A stretch of 64,000 bases of DNA from Kryptolebias marmoratus. Its lineage: Eukaryota; Chordata; Actinopteri; Cyprinodontiformes; Rivulidae. Within the stretch, counting starts at the first letter, position 1. Every line of letters begins with the position of its first letter. The notes beneath the pieces were generated by a model. The model worked only from the letters and a program-made list of their open reading frames with translations. It made no database searches and was not told where the DNA came from. This document shows, one piece after another, positions 10,401 through 44,034 of the stretch. The position numbers and the translations under genes are program-made. The stretch is taken from the NCBI RefSeq assembly GCF_001649575.2, contig NC_051439.1:12724754-12788753 (forward strand), read 5' to 3'.

Positions 10401-11430
10401 ATAAAAAAAAGAGTAAACACCTATTTTCATTCTTCACATCTAATTATGGTTTAACTGTAAAAAGTCAAACTATTAGAAATCCTTCAGTATTGCATTAATT
10501 GGACACAGGATGTGGCTTCAACATACACTTTACACAACAGAGGGTGAAAGTAGTTGTTAAAAAGTCATCTGAGGACAACTTATACAGGCCTGGTCTTGGC
10601 TCTGACTTGAACAGTGTTTTCCAGTAACAGAACCGGTTGCTATCCAGCACCTTGCCTTACAGGGTTTGCACTTAGCATTCCTTAAAAAAACAACAAAATA
10701 AAACTATTTATTTTGAGCAGCTAGATCTAATAATCAGCTGTGGTCAACACCTTCCTGACCTCCTGGTCAAAGTTAGCTGCCACTAATAAGCTGTTTCCAC
10801 ACTTTGCTGATGAGCAGAGTTAATCACCCCCATTTTATATAAGTCTTTTCCGCTGGATGGGCTCACAGTCTTATAAGCCAACCAAAATGAATTCACTCCT
10901 TTAAAATCGCTTTACATTTTAACAGAAATAGCCAACATCTTGCTCTCACGATCCCAGCAAAACAAAAACCTCCAGTGGTGTATTATTTACAGAATATAAA
11001 ACTTAATGTGTCGGTCAAAAACAACGAGGAAGTCTCGGCTAGTCGCGTTTAAAATACGCAACAAGCACAGCAGAGGTAACTAAAACTATCTAACACAAAT
11101 ACAATCGGGCTAAAGCGATAAAATCAACCCAAATGTTAGTTAAATCGAACAAGTGCCTACATTTGACGAACTATTTAGCTGCGTTAGCCGCTTGCTAGCG
11201 GCTAACAGCTAGCAGTCAGTTCAGGCAAACGAAGCCGCAGTTAACCTTGAAATAAAGGCCGTTGTTGTCACGTGAGTTAACGGCAACTAAACCCAAACGA
11301 AACACCAAAGTTCAGCAGCTTTACTTTAAAATAAAAATAAATAAAATAATAAAGAGCGACATGAGCTAATTCGTAGCGCCGGCTGGCCGCGACGTTACCT
11401 TTTTTTTTCAGGTATGATTCCTGTGTCCAT
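1248..11430 (-). CDS. hif1a: Hypoxia-inducible factor 1 alpha, complete, 15 coding exons
   Basis: Oxygen-regulated bHLH-PAS transcription factor that pairs with ARNT and binds RCGTG hypoxia elements in the nucleus. The exons join in frame to 751 residues (human 826). Visible parts in order: basic helix-loop-helix (about 12-72, [20 protein letters not shown]), PAS-A (about 80-155), PAS-B with PAC (about 225-345), N-terminal degradation motif LTLLAP with Pro427, C-terminal degradation motif [12 protein letters not shown] with Pro563 (human Pro402 and Pro564), nuclear signal RKRK, and the C-terminal transactivation domain SYDCEVNAP with Asn728 (human Asn803), ending [10 protein letters not shown]. 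In known biology PHD enzymes hydroxylate the prolines for VHL-mediated decay and FIH hydroxylates the asparagine. All three sites are present, so normal oxygen control is expected. Many teleosts keep the hif1ab ohnolog; which copy this is cannot be told here. The start MDTG is the only in-frame ATG before the conserved exon 2. Confidence 0.97.
1497..1587 (-). CDS. hif1a: hif1a exon 14
   Basis: Residues 668-698, [14 protein letters not shown] to VLLLPS. The last residues match the I-L-I-P-S-D stretch of mammalian HIF1A. The donor is CAG then GTGAGT. Confidence 0.92.
1669..1768 (-). CDS. hif1a: hif1a exon 13 (nuclear localisation signal)
   Basis: Residues 634-667, including [17 protein letters not shown] with the basic RKRK cluster of the C-terminal nuclear signal. 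Acceptor CTGCAG, donor CAG then GTTTGT. Confidence 0.92.
1871..2118 (-). CDS. hif1a: hif1a exon 12 (C-terminal oxygen-dependent degradation motif)
   Basis: Residues 552-634. Opens with [20 protein letters not shown], in which Pro563 is the main prolyl-hydroxylase target. A psi-K-x-E SUMO consensus VKQE (Lys598) follows, then a Ser/Pro-rich linker. The acceptor is CCCCTTCAG. Confidence 0.95.
2305..2427 (-). CDS. hif1a: hif1a exon 11
   Basis: Residues 511-551, whole codons at both ends (41). [20 protein letters not shown] aligns with the human stretch [20 protein letters not shown], between the two degradation motifs. Confidence 0.94.
2519..2724 (-). CDS. hif1a: hif1a exon 10
   Basis: Residues 442-510. 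[11 protein letters not shown] matches human VPLYNDVMLPS; the rest is Pro/Ser/Thr-rich and poorly conserved, as usual for this region. Confidence 0.93.
2819..3114 (-). CDS. hif1a: hif1a exon 9 (N-terminal oxygen-dependent degradation motif)
   Basis: Residues 343-442. A Glu-rich stretch ([14 protein letters not shown]) precedes [19 protein letters not shown], carrying Pro427, the counterpart of human Pro402. Acceptor TTTAACAG; donor CCCG then GTTAGT. Confidence 0.95.
3204..3351 (-). CDS. hif1a: hif1a exon 8 (PAS-B/PAC)
   Basis: Residues 294-343, [20 protein letters not shown] to [10 protein letters not shown], the end of PAS-B. An internal AG (after TTTGCTA) would give a shorter exon, but the upstream acceptor CTCAG restores the conserved FAKGQ start and phase. 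Confidence 0.95.
3444..3550 (-). CDS. hif1a: hif1a exon 7 (PAS-B)
   Basis: Residues 258-294, [20 protein letters not shown] to KTHHHL. Donor GTAAGC, acceptor GCACAG. Confidence 0.95.
3687..3889 (-). CDS. hif1a: hif1a exon 6 (PAS-A/PAS-B linker)
   Basis: Residues 191-258, [12 protein letters not shown] to [12 protein letters not shown]-rich tract with four CCCG-type repeats sits just upstream of the acceptor on the transcript (GGGC repeats on the plus strand at 3903-3929). Confidence 0.95.
3903..3929 (+). repeat. GGGC repeat, G-quadruplex-capable, in hif1a intron 5
   Basis: Four GGGC-type units followed by a run of nine or more G, interrupted by the only isolated N in the window (3919). On the transcript it is a C-rich tract starting about 14 nt before the exon 6 acceptor. 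Confidence 0.8.
4250..4359 (-). CDS. hif1a: hif1a exon 5 (PAS-A end)
   Basis: Residues 154-190, [20 protein letters not shown] to NVKSATWK. Donor AAG then GTAGGC. Confidence 0.94.
4694..4778 (-). CDS. hif1a: hif1a exon 4 (PAS-A)
   Basis: Residues 126-154, [20 protein letters not shown], the conserved [11 protein letters not shown] block of PAS-A. Donor ACAG then GTGAGC. Confidence 0.95.
4924..5075 (-). CDS. hif1a: hif1a exon 3 (PAS-A start)
   Basis: Residues 75-125, ending [20 protein letters not shown]. Acceptor TCCTCCAG; the split Glu codon matches exon 2. Confidence 0.95.
5413..5603 (-). CDS. hif1a: hif1a exon 2 (bHLH)
   Basis: Residues 11-75. The basic region [20 protein letters not shown] and helix [18 protein letters not shown] are near-identical to other HIF1A proteins. 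Acceptor TCCTGCAG, donor ATCG then GTCAGT. Confidence 0.97.
5604..11398. other. hif1a: hif1a intron 1
   Basis: A 5.8-kb AT-rich intron without a recognisable gene. It lacks both dispersed repeat families found from 13 to 46 kb. It holds two AGGTCA half-sites spaced by 8 bp (9567-9586), an E-box GTCACGTGAG close to exon 1 (11267-11276), and a 165-codon minus-strand open stretch (9648-10142) with no recognisable domain. A poly-A run of about 16 lies near 7830. Confidence 0.8.
11267..11276. promoter_or_regulatory. E-box/CLEAR-like GTCACGTGAG
   Basis: Ten-base site with a palindromic CACGTG core, 122 bp inside intron 1 from the hif1a exon 1 donor. It contains ACGTG, the HIF core, and is close to the TFEB consensus GTCACGTGAC. 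Function is inferred from the motif only. Confidence 0.35.
11399..11430 (-). CDS. hif1a: hif1a exon 1 coding part
   Basis: Residues 1-11, [10 protein letters not shown] plus a split Arg codon that joins to VSSERRKEK in exon 2, as in teleost HIF1A. It ends in a run of nine A followed by G at the donor GTAACG. The non-coding 5' part extends upstream, perhaps 200-270 nt. Confidence 0.9.
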
Positions 11431-11639
11431 GTCAGGACGATTGGACTCGAGTCGAGCGTCTCTATCGGCGTCGAGCTGTATCCGGCTCGTCGAGAAATGA
11501 ACCACAATCCCACGGGTTTTTTTTTTTTTTTTTTAAAGAAAGATGTTAATCCGTAGAGTTTCAAAGGGGGTTACATAAGAGCTCCTGTTGGGTATATTTC
11601 GTCCACCAAAAAAAAAAAAAAACCCAAACAAAAATAAAC

Positions 11640-11830
11640 AAACTCTCAACAGCTAAAAACTGACGTTACTTGTATAAAAAATAGTGCCACGCTGGATGAG
11701 CGCTCTTTACTGAGACAATGTTGCCTCATGAAGGATCCCTGGCCCCTCCCACTGGCTCCGCCCATTGGCTCTTACCATTGGCTCCGCGGGGACGCGCAAT
11801 CACATGATTTTTTACAACAGCGAGGACGCG
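11640..11830 (-). promoter_or_regulatory. hif1a: hif1a promoter
   Basis: On the transcribed strand there are two CCAAT boxes (ATTGG on plus at 11764-11768 and 11777-11781, 13 bp apart), a GGGCGG box (11758-11763) and a GGGAGGGGCC box (11741-11750), with no clear TATA box at a fixed distance. This is a housekeeping-type promoter, matching the known GC-rich HIF1A promoter. The start site is not determined. Confidence 0.65.
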
Positions 11831-14721
11831 CATAGCAGCTCATTCACTCCATAGATGATTCATATACACAAAAATATATATATTTTTATTATTTACAAAT
11901 ATTTCTTCAGCAGCCTTTATGATTGCTGTAATTTATTTTATTATCAGATTACTTTGATTACTCTTAGAAACTTCTAAAATGAATGCTTCTATCATGCTAC
12001 TAGTATTGGTTTTGGTTATTCTAATAGAGTGTTTAAAGTTGATCATTTGAAACAACCTTTACAAGAAAAGCACTAGCTAAAGAGACGTCCCGTGTGTGCT
12101 CTGCAAGCTGTTTTGCAGTGTAAATATTTGTTTTAGTTTCATGAAATGGCAGTTGCAACACTAAAGGAGTGTCTGCTTAAAACCCACAAATCAGGTTCTG
12201 TTACTCACAAGGAATAAGCAAAAAAAAAACAAATAACAAACCTTATTTTTAGGTATGGTACAACATGCTGCTCTGCATTCATTTTTTTGTGAAATGAGTA
12301 TTTCTATTATTTTGCATTTGAAGCTTACTTAGTAGCTTGGATCATTTGATGATATTATTTATTTTTGATAGAGGGGTAGGATAGAACTAGTATAAAATGT
12401 ATATTACACACACAAAAAAACACTTAACACATTTAATAATGCTGTACTTTTCTTGGCGTACTCCTGCATGGTTTTACTTCTGCTAGTTTTTCCTTTCTGC
12501 TTTATCCCAGTGCAGATACTATACATACTGTTCCTGTATGCCAAAAAAATACACCATTGTTATAGTGGTAAAATGTTTTTATAGTGTTTCTAAATGTTAT
12601 CCAAACCTACATGAAAAATAAATGTTATCTAGTAACGGGCAATTTAACCATTTATAGGAATAAATCCTCCTGTTTTTAGCACTTAAGTGTGAGCGCATAC
12701 AAGGACTTCCACTTCATACTCTGTCCTGCTGGGTTTCAGTAACACGACCTATCTAATACTGGGCATATACAAATAGGGATAAAATCAGAGAAATAAATTC
12801 CTTCTAATACGTCTGACTTAGCACGTGCTGGTTGTTCTGTCAGGCAGCGAGAGCCGAGCAAAGTCCTGGATGTCATTTTCCAGAAGGTTCTGGGTCTCAC
12901 CTCAGTGTGAAGCAGCAGAGCTGAGCTTGGGCTTGAGTCATAACATCGAGTCATTTTGTAAAACGCGGGGCTGCATTTCACAGTAACGACTTCACTCAAG
13001 ACTTAGACAAAAATATGACCCTGAAATAAGAAAAAACTGAAAAAAAAAAAATGAAATCTCTACAACAGACCTACCCAGTGAGCTTTGATCAATGTAACCA
13101 AGCCAACATGTTGTCTGACTGGTTGTGCCTTCATGTATGTGACGAAACAAAAACAGTGATGTGAAGCAACGATTAGAGGCACGAGTCCCCAACATGTTTA
13201 CATTTGATGCACAACATTAATCAGTAGTTGCTGTCAACTCAATTATCACTTTCTGAAAGTTTCATTAAAATCTGTTCAGTAATTCACAAGATATTTGGTG
13301 GAAAGTACAGACATACAAACACAACGGCACAAATATCCCCCTCTTTGCCTTTGGGCGTTAATATATAAAATTATTATTTGTAAATGGATAGTTTTATTAA
13401 CTGCTTGTGATTTGGAGGCTCTGTAAGGCAGAGAAGAGACACTGCTGGAAGCTATCAATAACTCTGAGACAAGACTCAGAAATGCTTTTTTCCCCTCCAC
13501 TCCATCAGACACAACCTGGGGAAGCTGCCAAAACAGGGTGCACCAGTGCCAACAAAAACACGGTGTATTTCTGTCCACACCCTCTCGCAACGTTAATGCA
13601 AGCTTATCATTTGTTTTTGTTGACAAGCCCTCCGCACTTCCTGACACGGAGATTAAAATTGTATTTGATGATGCTTTCAAAAAAAAAAAGGTTAAACCAC
13701 AAGATTTATCACACCGATTCAAATTTCATAAATAAAACTTTATAAAACAAAACAAAACAAAAAATCATTTCAGTTAGGAACACACATCTGGTTTTGGTCT
13801 TAAAAGCTACAGATGCAATTCTGTGTCTCAAGCTGCCAATTTCCAACCCTACACAGGACATGTGGTGGAGGAGATAAACGCGTGTGGAGCCCGAAGACTT
13901 CCTCCTTCGTGCTAACAGGAACAACCCGTGTCCTGGAAGGTTCGGCTCGTTCGTGTCTGTGCAGGTCCCACCGCGAGACCTTCAGCTTCCTTTTTTTGGT
14001 GTGGCTGTTTGCAGTCGTTCTGAATTCACGCGGACAACAGCGATAGGCGTCTAAACGCAGCTGAGAAGGGCGCCCCGAGTCTGCCGCTGCTTCTTGTTTT
14101 CGATCAAAGGCGGCCGTGTCGACGTGGGTGGGCGTGCGGTTTCCTGTTTATCCTCTGCCGAGGCTGCAATAAAAAAAACATTAAAACAAAACAAAAAAGC
14201 ACAACTGAAGGCCACCTGCAAGAGGACGAGTTACTGTTACAGTAATGTAGGTTCAAAATGTCAAAGCCTGCCTTTTACTTTCCCTTCTCACAGAGACAGA
14301 ATTGTTCAGTAAAAAGAACATTTAAAACAGTTTTTTTTTGTCTGCATATGAATTGAAATGAATTCCCACTTCCAGTGCAGTCTGAGCACAGACCTGGAAG
14401 CTTACAAAGGCTCTGTGTTCGCTGCGGGAATGCCGGCGAGCGTCAGGAGAACAGGACTCCGTGATTACGGTTACCCCTCGAGGAATTTCAAGACACACCA
14501 TTTTCTTCCCCCCCTATCAAACCATTGTTGATGGTTCTGTTTAGAAAATCAGCCGTGTGGTGAAGTCGACAGATTTGTGTATACTTCCTCATCAGCATGA
14601 GTCAGCACGTTGCCTCCAATGAAAAGCTGCCTGATCGAATTACGCAGGATGCAAAGTTGCCATCCATAATTAATGCACGCGTCTAATTATCTTACACGTG
14701 TGCACAAGTTGTGACCCAGAT
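11831..14721. other. Spacer between hif1a promoter and prkch 3' end
   Basis: AT-rich, gene-free sequence. It contains one short repeat-A fragment (13205-13310) and several A/T homopolymers. No open frame here resembles a protein. Confidence 0.7.
13205..13310 (-). repeat. Repeat family A, fragment
   Basis: Contains the family segment CTTTCTGAAAGTTTCATTAA, then GTTCAGTAATTCAC and AGATATTT, in the same order as the longer copies at 33521 and 32185. It is the most telomeric-side copy recognised. Confidence 0.75.
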
Positions 14722-14727
14722 TTTATT
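14722..14727 (-). terminator. prkch: Candidate prkch poly(A) signal AATAAA
   Basis: First canonical minus-strand AATAAA found downstream of the prkch stop, giving a 3' untranslated region of about 0.6 kb. No transcript evidence; a more distal signal (TTTATT at 13392-13397) is possible. Confidence 0.4.
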
Positions 14728-15353
14728 TCTGTGCGAGCAAGTTAAAGGGCTGTTTCGCTTCTTTTGTTGGAGAGTGGACAGAGCGCTCGCTTTGCGTGTG
14801 AATTTGGATTTTTCCGAGGCAGGGTTACATCACTGGAAAGCTATTTCATCTGCTCCATCAGTCTTTCCGGGATTTAACTGGCATTTTTTAATTTTCTGGG
14901 AATCTGGCTTACTTGTTCAAAAGAAGAAGAAGAAGAAAAAAATAAGAAGCACTTTCTAATGGGGTGGTGTTGGTTCTGTGCAGGGCATGAGCAAAACCTG
15001 GAGACCGTAGCATAAAAAAAATACTAATAAAATAATAAAAAGTGCTTTTTTTTCATTTGAAGTAAAAGGAAGCAAATTCATTACAACACAAGAGCATTTC
15101 AAAACCCACTTGGATGGGCGTGCCAGTTAGGCCGTCTGACAGTAAAATCTGAATGCAATTTCACAATCTGGTCAAACTGCAAGGTCCGGAGTATCATGAG
15201 AGCATCTGAGTTCAGTTTCTTGTTGATCTCTGACTTCTTGACCCTTTGCTCTTATTTCCGAGGAATGCTGACAGCACAGACTCCAAGAACCTGTCGTAAA
15301 CGCGGTAAAAGAGACTGAGAAGAATGACACAGGCGGAATGAAGCTCGAGGCTT

Positions 15354-38039
<22,686 letters not shown>

Positions 38040-38052
38040 TTTAAAGGCAGCC

Positions 38053-38459
38053 TGCGTGCGTAAAAGTAGGGAGGGAAGGAGGGGAAAACGGCTAAAATTA
38101 TTCAAAGGTAAAAAAGTTCACACCCTCTTGGTTACAGGACCACCAGTGTTGGCGTTGTTAAACCCATCCCGACCTGAACCTGCTGGTCTCCTGTCTGCAC
38201 GCACAGCCGCTGCGCCTCGGACCTGTTTTGTTTCACCAACTTTCTGTAAATAGGAAGCCACCGAAACACGCCGAGCCCGAGTTCCGCATTATTCTGTCAC
38301 AGAACAGCGCAGACTGAGACTCCGCGGCTCTGTCACATGCTTCAAAACGTAGTCCTCGCGCACAGACAGCGGGGCGGGACTACACGAACCAGCATGCATC
38401 GCTCTGACAGCTGAAAGGTGTCCTGGACGCTCACCTGTCCGCCGTTGTTCGGGGAGAGC
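38053..38459 (-). promoter_or_regulatory. prkch: prkch promoter region
   Basis: CpG-richer than its surroundings, with a GGGGCGGG box at 38371-38378. The exact start site is not visible. Confidence 0.45.
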
Positions 38460-38473
38460 GCGCCCTCTGGTGG
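38460..38473 (-). promoter_or_regulatory. CTCF-like motif upstream of prkch
   Basis: CCACCAGAGGGCGC on the minus strand fits CCASYAGRKGGCRS at every position, about 420 bp upstream of the prkch start codon. Confidence 0.55.
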
Positions 38474-39187
38474 CCAACACATGGAAGTGCACTTTATTAT
38501 TATAACAACAATAACAACAAAAAAAATAGTAATATTAATAACAAGTCTCAGCGTGCAGGAAGTGGCAATCTTTGCCAAAATATCTAATAAATAAACAATG
38601 ACATAACCATAAAAGCATACTAAGCTTTTTTTGTGACGAAATTCAGATATTCCAGCATGATTACACAACCAAGAAAACAGCTAAAAGATAAAAATACAAT
38701 TAAACAATGCAGCATAAAGGCACAGCAAATCTATAAATATAGCAAATTATTGTTTAAAAAATCCATTTAGCTATAATACCAAAATTAAAAGTTAAGTGTT
38801 ATATTTTAAATACATCCTGCACAAATTCTGTAAATAGTTTAATGCTGATTTCAGTGTTCATTTCGTTTTTTTGTGTGTATTTTGTTTTGTATTACCATAA
38901 CTGATCTTAATTAAAAAAAAGCACACACACACAGCTTCTCTTAAAAAAGTGAATAAAATCTTATCTGGATATATACAAGATCAAATGAACAATACTTGTT
39001 TTAATTTATGACATAACTTTTTACTTTGTGTTTAAAAAAAAGTGCCAAAAGAGCAGTTTGTTGAATCCTAAAAGCAGAATCAAATAAAGATAAAAACATG
39101 TTTACGAAAAGATTAAAAAAAGGTACTAAATAGATTTTTTTATTTACATTTTTCTGCTCAAACATTCACGTGAAGTTCGCTCTTCAT

Positions 39188-39201
39188 CCACCAGGTGGCA
39201 G
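39188..39201 (+). promoter_or_regulatory. CTCF-like motif
   Basis: CCACCAGGTGGCAG on the plus strand fits CCASYAGRKGGCRS at every position. It points away from the motif at 38460. Confidence 0.5.
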
Positions 39202-40649
39202 TAAAGAGACAGAATCTGTTCATATTTTATTTAAAACAATAAGAAAAACAAATTTCAGAATAAAACCCTGCACAATAACACTTTTTCTTCACTTTTATTA
39301 GTATTAGAAGCTCATAAATGCCATTATATCATGAGAAGCACCTAATGTTTGTTAATGAAGCGATAAAATTAAACTTGCTTTTTTATTTTTGCAAAAATCC
39401 AATCAAGGTAATAAAATCCTGGGCCAAACTGGATGCGTTTCAATGTGTCTGAATGATCCTTTTTCCAAATATTCTGTTGTCAGAAATATAAATTCATCAT
39501 AACGACATAATGTTGCCATCTGAGAAAGTGTAAAAGACTCATAAATGTAAAAAAATATGGCTTGCATTCATTTTGCTTAATTTACTGAACAAAATGACTG
39601 ATGCTCTGGTCAGATTTATCAACTAAAATCAAGTAGCATCCTTTATTTAAAGATTCCAGGTTGCATTTGTTTAAAGGAGAATAAATCCTAAAGTAAAAGG
39701 AGTTAAATCCCTCCTTTCTTCCCCCCCTGCTATGTATACTTTCTCTTTCCTCCTTTAAAAGCCACTCTCTCCCCTCCTCCTGTTCCATCCATAAATGCCA
39801 CGATCAAAGTCCCCACTTTATTGGTGTTAGACTTGACCTCTGACCCCTCCCTGGCAAATGTCGGCGCTCCACATCCCTCCGCTGCAGCTGGTATAAATAA
39901 AGAGCCGGGGTCCCACTCCTCGCACATCCCTCGGATCCAGACCGTCTTGTAAACAACCTCTCAGATGTGACCTTCCTGAGAGGAGAGGCTCGTGACGAGA
40001 AAGCGGGCCGGGTCGTGGAGGGCCTCGGCGCTGGGGGAGCCAAGCTGGGATTTCAGATTGGAAGAAAAGACTTTGCACCTAAAATTTAATCTGCAGCTGA
40101 CCTGAACCAGCAGGAACCAAACGTGTTGGTTTATGCTCTCAAACCCTGCTCGTATTGTTTTTTTACTCAGGGCTCCAGAGTCAGAGTGACTGAATGGGGT
40201 ATTTGTTCCCATATCATATAAGAAAAGTCTTCAGAGGGCACAGCTTCTGATTCAGGCTCTCCAGCAGAGGGCAGAAGAAGACTGCTGAGTTCATCACCTT
40301 CCACCTTTCTCTGAAAGACCTTCACATTTCTACATCCTCCTTCTTCTTCCACACCGCTTCCTCTACGTTCAACACCGATTATCTTACAGGGACTCGCTGT
40401 CATGGCCAAAATCTGAAATGGTGCCTCCGTGGTGGAGGTCTGCAGCAGCAGAACCCCAATGAAAGGCTCTCATAGTCATCCAGGAAGTGCAAAAAATACA
40501 AGAAATGTAAGAAAATGTTCAAATGAAAAAATCCAAAATGTGGAAAAAGTTAAACATTTTTAAAAAAGGTTATGTTCTCTGAGATTTGTCTTTGTTTTAG
40601 TTGTTTTTATTGCCCACCTTTAAAAGGTGAAACTCTGATGCAAGACTGT

Positions 40650-40865
40650 TTTTGTTGTTAGCAAAGTATCTCATGAATATAATATTCAGACTTTCAAAAA
40701 GTAATCTTTAGAACCACTGATTGACTTTTGGAGTCACCCCAATTTTAAGATGGCTGCAACAGCTAATGACATTAACCAACACAGTAATGGCTCCGATTCA
40801 GTCACTCCTGCAGGTATTTAGCTAATCTCTGATGTGGTAGTAGCTGAGAGTCATACACAGGGTTT
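40650..40865 (+). repeat. Repeat family A copy
   Basis: GTTAGCAAAGTATCTCATGA, GACTTTTGGAGTCACCCC, TTAAGATGGCTGCAACAGC and TGGTAGTAGCTGAGAGTCAT. Confidence 0.9.
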
Positions 40866-41962
40866 TTTAGCTTTATTGTTGTGTATTTTGTTTATTATAG
40901 CGTGCGGATATCCATTTACTATTCTTGCTGTATTTTTACCATATTAGTTTTTTAGGAAATGTTTGTTTCTCTGCTGTTATGTCCTGTAAAATATAGTTTC
41001 TGTTGGTTTTGTAATTTGGCCTCTTCATGTTTCAGTGGAGACTAAATATTCACATTAACACTAACAGTTGTGTGTCTTTAATCCAAAGCATTTTTATTGC
41101 ACATCAGGACACGTCTCTTGTCTGTAACCTCTGCATACGACCTAATTTCAGCCACCTGTGGAGTTGCCACATCATTTTCACCATCCAGGGTCCAGTTTAT
41201 GTCCTCGGCCCGGCCCCACCCTGTATCTGCAACTAATGAAGCGTAGCATTGGTGCCAAACGGGGCAGCAGAGGAGGAGGAGAACGCAGCTGAGATATATT
41301 GAAGCTCATCTCTTTTGACCTCGGTGAGAGAAAAGGAGCCACCCCCCACCTCACCTCACCTCCTGCACCGCCACAAACTCGATTACATCCATCAGTCATT
41401 GGGTCTGAGCGCCGGGGGTTTACCCCGCCATGCTACAGTTTGGTCACAAGGCCTCAGCTTCCCCTCAGGTGAGGCCGGACACACATGTGTGTGGAAAGAA
41501 AGCCCATAAATCACACATCTGGTAATGAACGCACTTTACTCACACCGTAGTGTTTACTGCCTGTGCTCCGCCGCAGGAGAACAGGAGTAAGAGACTGAAA
41601 AAAAGAGAAATTTATCAGGAGAGAGGTGGTTTCTAAACTATAAGGTGTTCTCAGCTCAAAGAAGAGAGCCCCGGTCAGACCGGAGGACGTTCTCCGTGAA
41701 GGCGAAGCAGGAAAAACACAAATGAGGCTCAGTGTTGGGAGAACTGGAGGAATGTAACAGAGAGAGAGCGGTCAGAGCTGCTCTGGATGGAGGAGCGGCG
41801 GGCTGAGGGCGAATGAGGCTGGAGGGGGGCAGCTCTGTCACAGCCCTCCTGGGTAATTGGCTCCAGATGTGAGGCAGCGTGGCCTCCTGCGCCAGAAAGG
41901 CGTCAGGGCCGCATTAAGAGCTCAGCTCAGGGCTGATGGGAATCGCACTGACACAAGCCCAC

Positions 41963-41987
41963 CACACACACACACACACACACACAC
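41963..41987. repeat. (AC)n microsatellite
   Basis: Twelve AC units. Confidence 0.97.
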
Positions 41988-43217
41988 TAAGATAAACTGG
42001 ATCCTACAGTGCTGCCTCGACCAGAACAACTCTGTCCCCCCACATTAAAAAAACAACTGAAAAAGAAAAAAAAAACAAAACGGTCGACCCTGCATGTAAA
42101 CAAAAACAAAACGCAGTGATTTATAAAGCAACTGGTAAAAGATTTATTTTTTTAATCGCGGGAATATATTGTATGTGCTCATTTTGATCCTGGGGTTTTA
42201 AAAGTTCTTACAGAGGAGAAACAAAAGATTCTGCTTGTTTGGATGAACTCTGAGAGGAACTCTGTGGTTAAAATGTGGAATATCATAATATCTATCCAGA
42301 ATATGTCCGTTTCAGGAAACGCTTTGCATGGTTGTTTGCACCACTTTCTTTAAATGAAAAGATTTAATAAACTAAATTCACATTTTAGACTTTTTTTGGA
42401 ATATTAGGTCGAATCTCTTGATCCAAAGCTCTGTCATACTCCTTTAAAGGCTTACTTTATTTTGTGTTTTTACTGAAAACTTATGTCATACTTTAAAAAA
42501 ACAAATCGTATTCCCTCCCCATGACTTTGTCCACGTGGCTATGAAGCTCTTATGTCTAATTATCACACGCTGCCAAAAGGAGAAGACAGATAAAGTTTTA
42601 AATGCAGTCACTTGAACAGCTTTTTCAGTAGGCCGACAACACCTCCTCCACATTTCCTTCATCTTTTCCAAGCTGGTTTTCAAATAGGAGCTTCAAACTT
42701 GGGGTTTTTCCCAACACGATTTAATACGGACCTTAAATCTACAGCGACGAGAGCATCTGGTGCTTGGAAAAAAAGAAAAAACAGAGTCCTCAGAGCCAGG
42801 AATGCTGTTCCTGTGACACAAAGAGCATGTTTACTGATGGAGCGTGGAAATGGATTAAAAGCAGAAAAGCAGCATGGAGGGAAAGGTGAACGGACACAGC
42901 CGGGAGGGGGGGTAATGAAACGGGAGAGCACTTCATCAGGGATGACACTTGCGTATTGATGACATTCGCCGAGTCACAGTTCCCACCGTGACTAACAAGG
43001 AGAGCCACTTATCACTGGCGGCGAGCACCAAGAAGCTGACAAGAAAAGACCCTCGAAGCACCTCTCAGTCAGGAATGCCTGTCGGACGAGACGACGGGGC
43101 CAAACAGAAAGCAGATGGGCCAGATTTCAGCCCTGCGACCTGTGACGGCCCGGCGAACCGATGCTGAAACCCAAACAGGAAGAGGAAACTGAAAACCGCC
43201 TTGGCTCTGCTTTTTGG

Positions 43218-43460
43218 CTTGTTAGCAAAATATCTCATGAACCACTGCATGGATCTTAATGAAACCTTCAGAGCCTAACCACTGGGTGTACCTCTACAAT
43301 AGATTAATGTTTGGAGTCAATCTGATAAAAGATGGCCACCACAGCTAAGTGACACCCTACACAAAAATGACCTGAGGTGGAAGAAGCTGAGAGTCATTAA
43401 CACGTACAATATTTTGAAAGATTTTACTCCATTTCTCACTAAAACTCTGGTGATATTCAT
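43218..43460 (+). repeat. Repeat family A copy
   Basis: GTTAGCAAAATATCTCATGA, AATGTTTGGAGTCAATCTG, AAAGATGGCCACCACAGC and GAAGCTGAGAGTCATTAAC. Confidence 0.9.
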
Positions 43461-44034
43461 TCTTTCAGTACGGGTTTCCTCCTTTCTTGTCCTCACAAAG
43501 ACGAGGCCCAATAGGCTGTGAATAGGTCAAAGGTCAGCGCTCATGTGCCGGGATCAGAAGTCGCTGCCATCCTGATTTCCGACCAACAGATAACATTTTT
43601 AAAGCACACATCCAAGACTTCTCACAACAATAGAGGCCAAACAGCATCTTAATTTGAGCCCTCCGTCCTTCCATCCTTCGGCCCCCGGGAGACGGTGTTG
43701 TCATGCTGCTGGACGCGGGCCCGGGATGTGAGCGAGTTTAACCAAACAAAAACACTCCCACCCCGGGCCGAGGGCCGAGGTACCGCGGCCCCATCAGGCC
43801 TCCAGGAAAACAGCCCCGAGCTGCGGTGACGTGCACGTTCCTAACACCCAAGCAGATTCTGCTTACAGAGGGTTTTACTACAGTCAGTCACCAGGTGGTA
43901 ATCTTGTGCTACAAATGGCCTTCCAGCCCAATCTCACAGAAATACACGAGTTTAGAGAGGAAAAAAAACAGCTGATTATGAGGAGAAGTTTCTCCTTCTG
44001 GTCTGATTAATTGTCTGAATGCTGAGTCAGCTTT

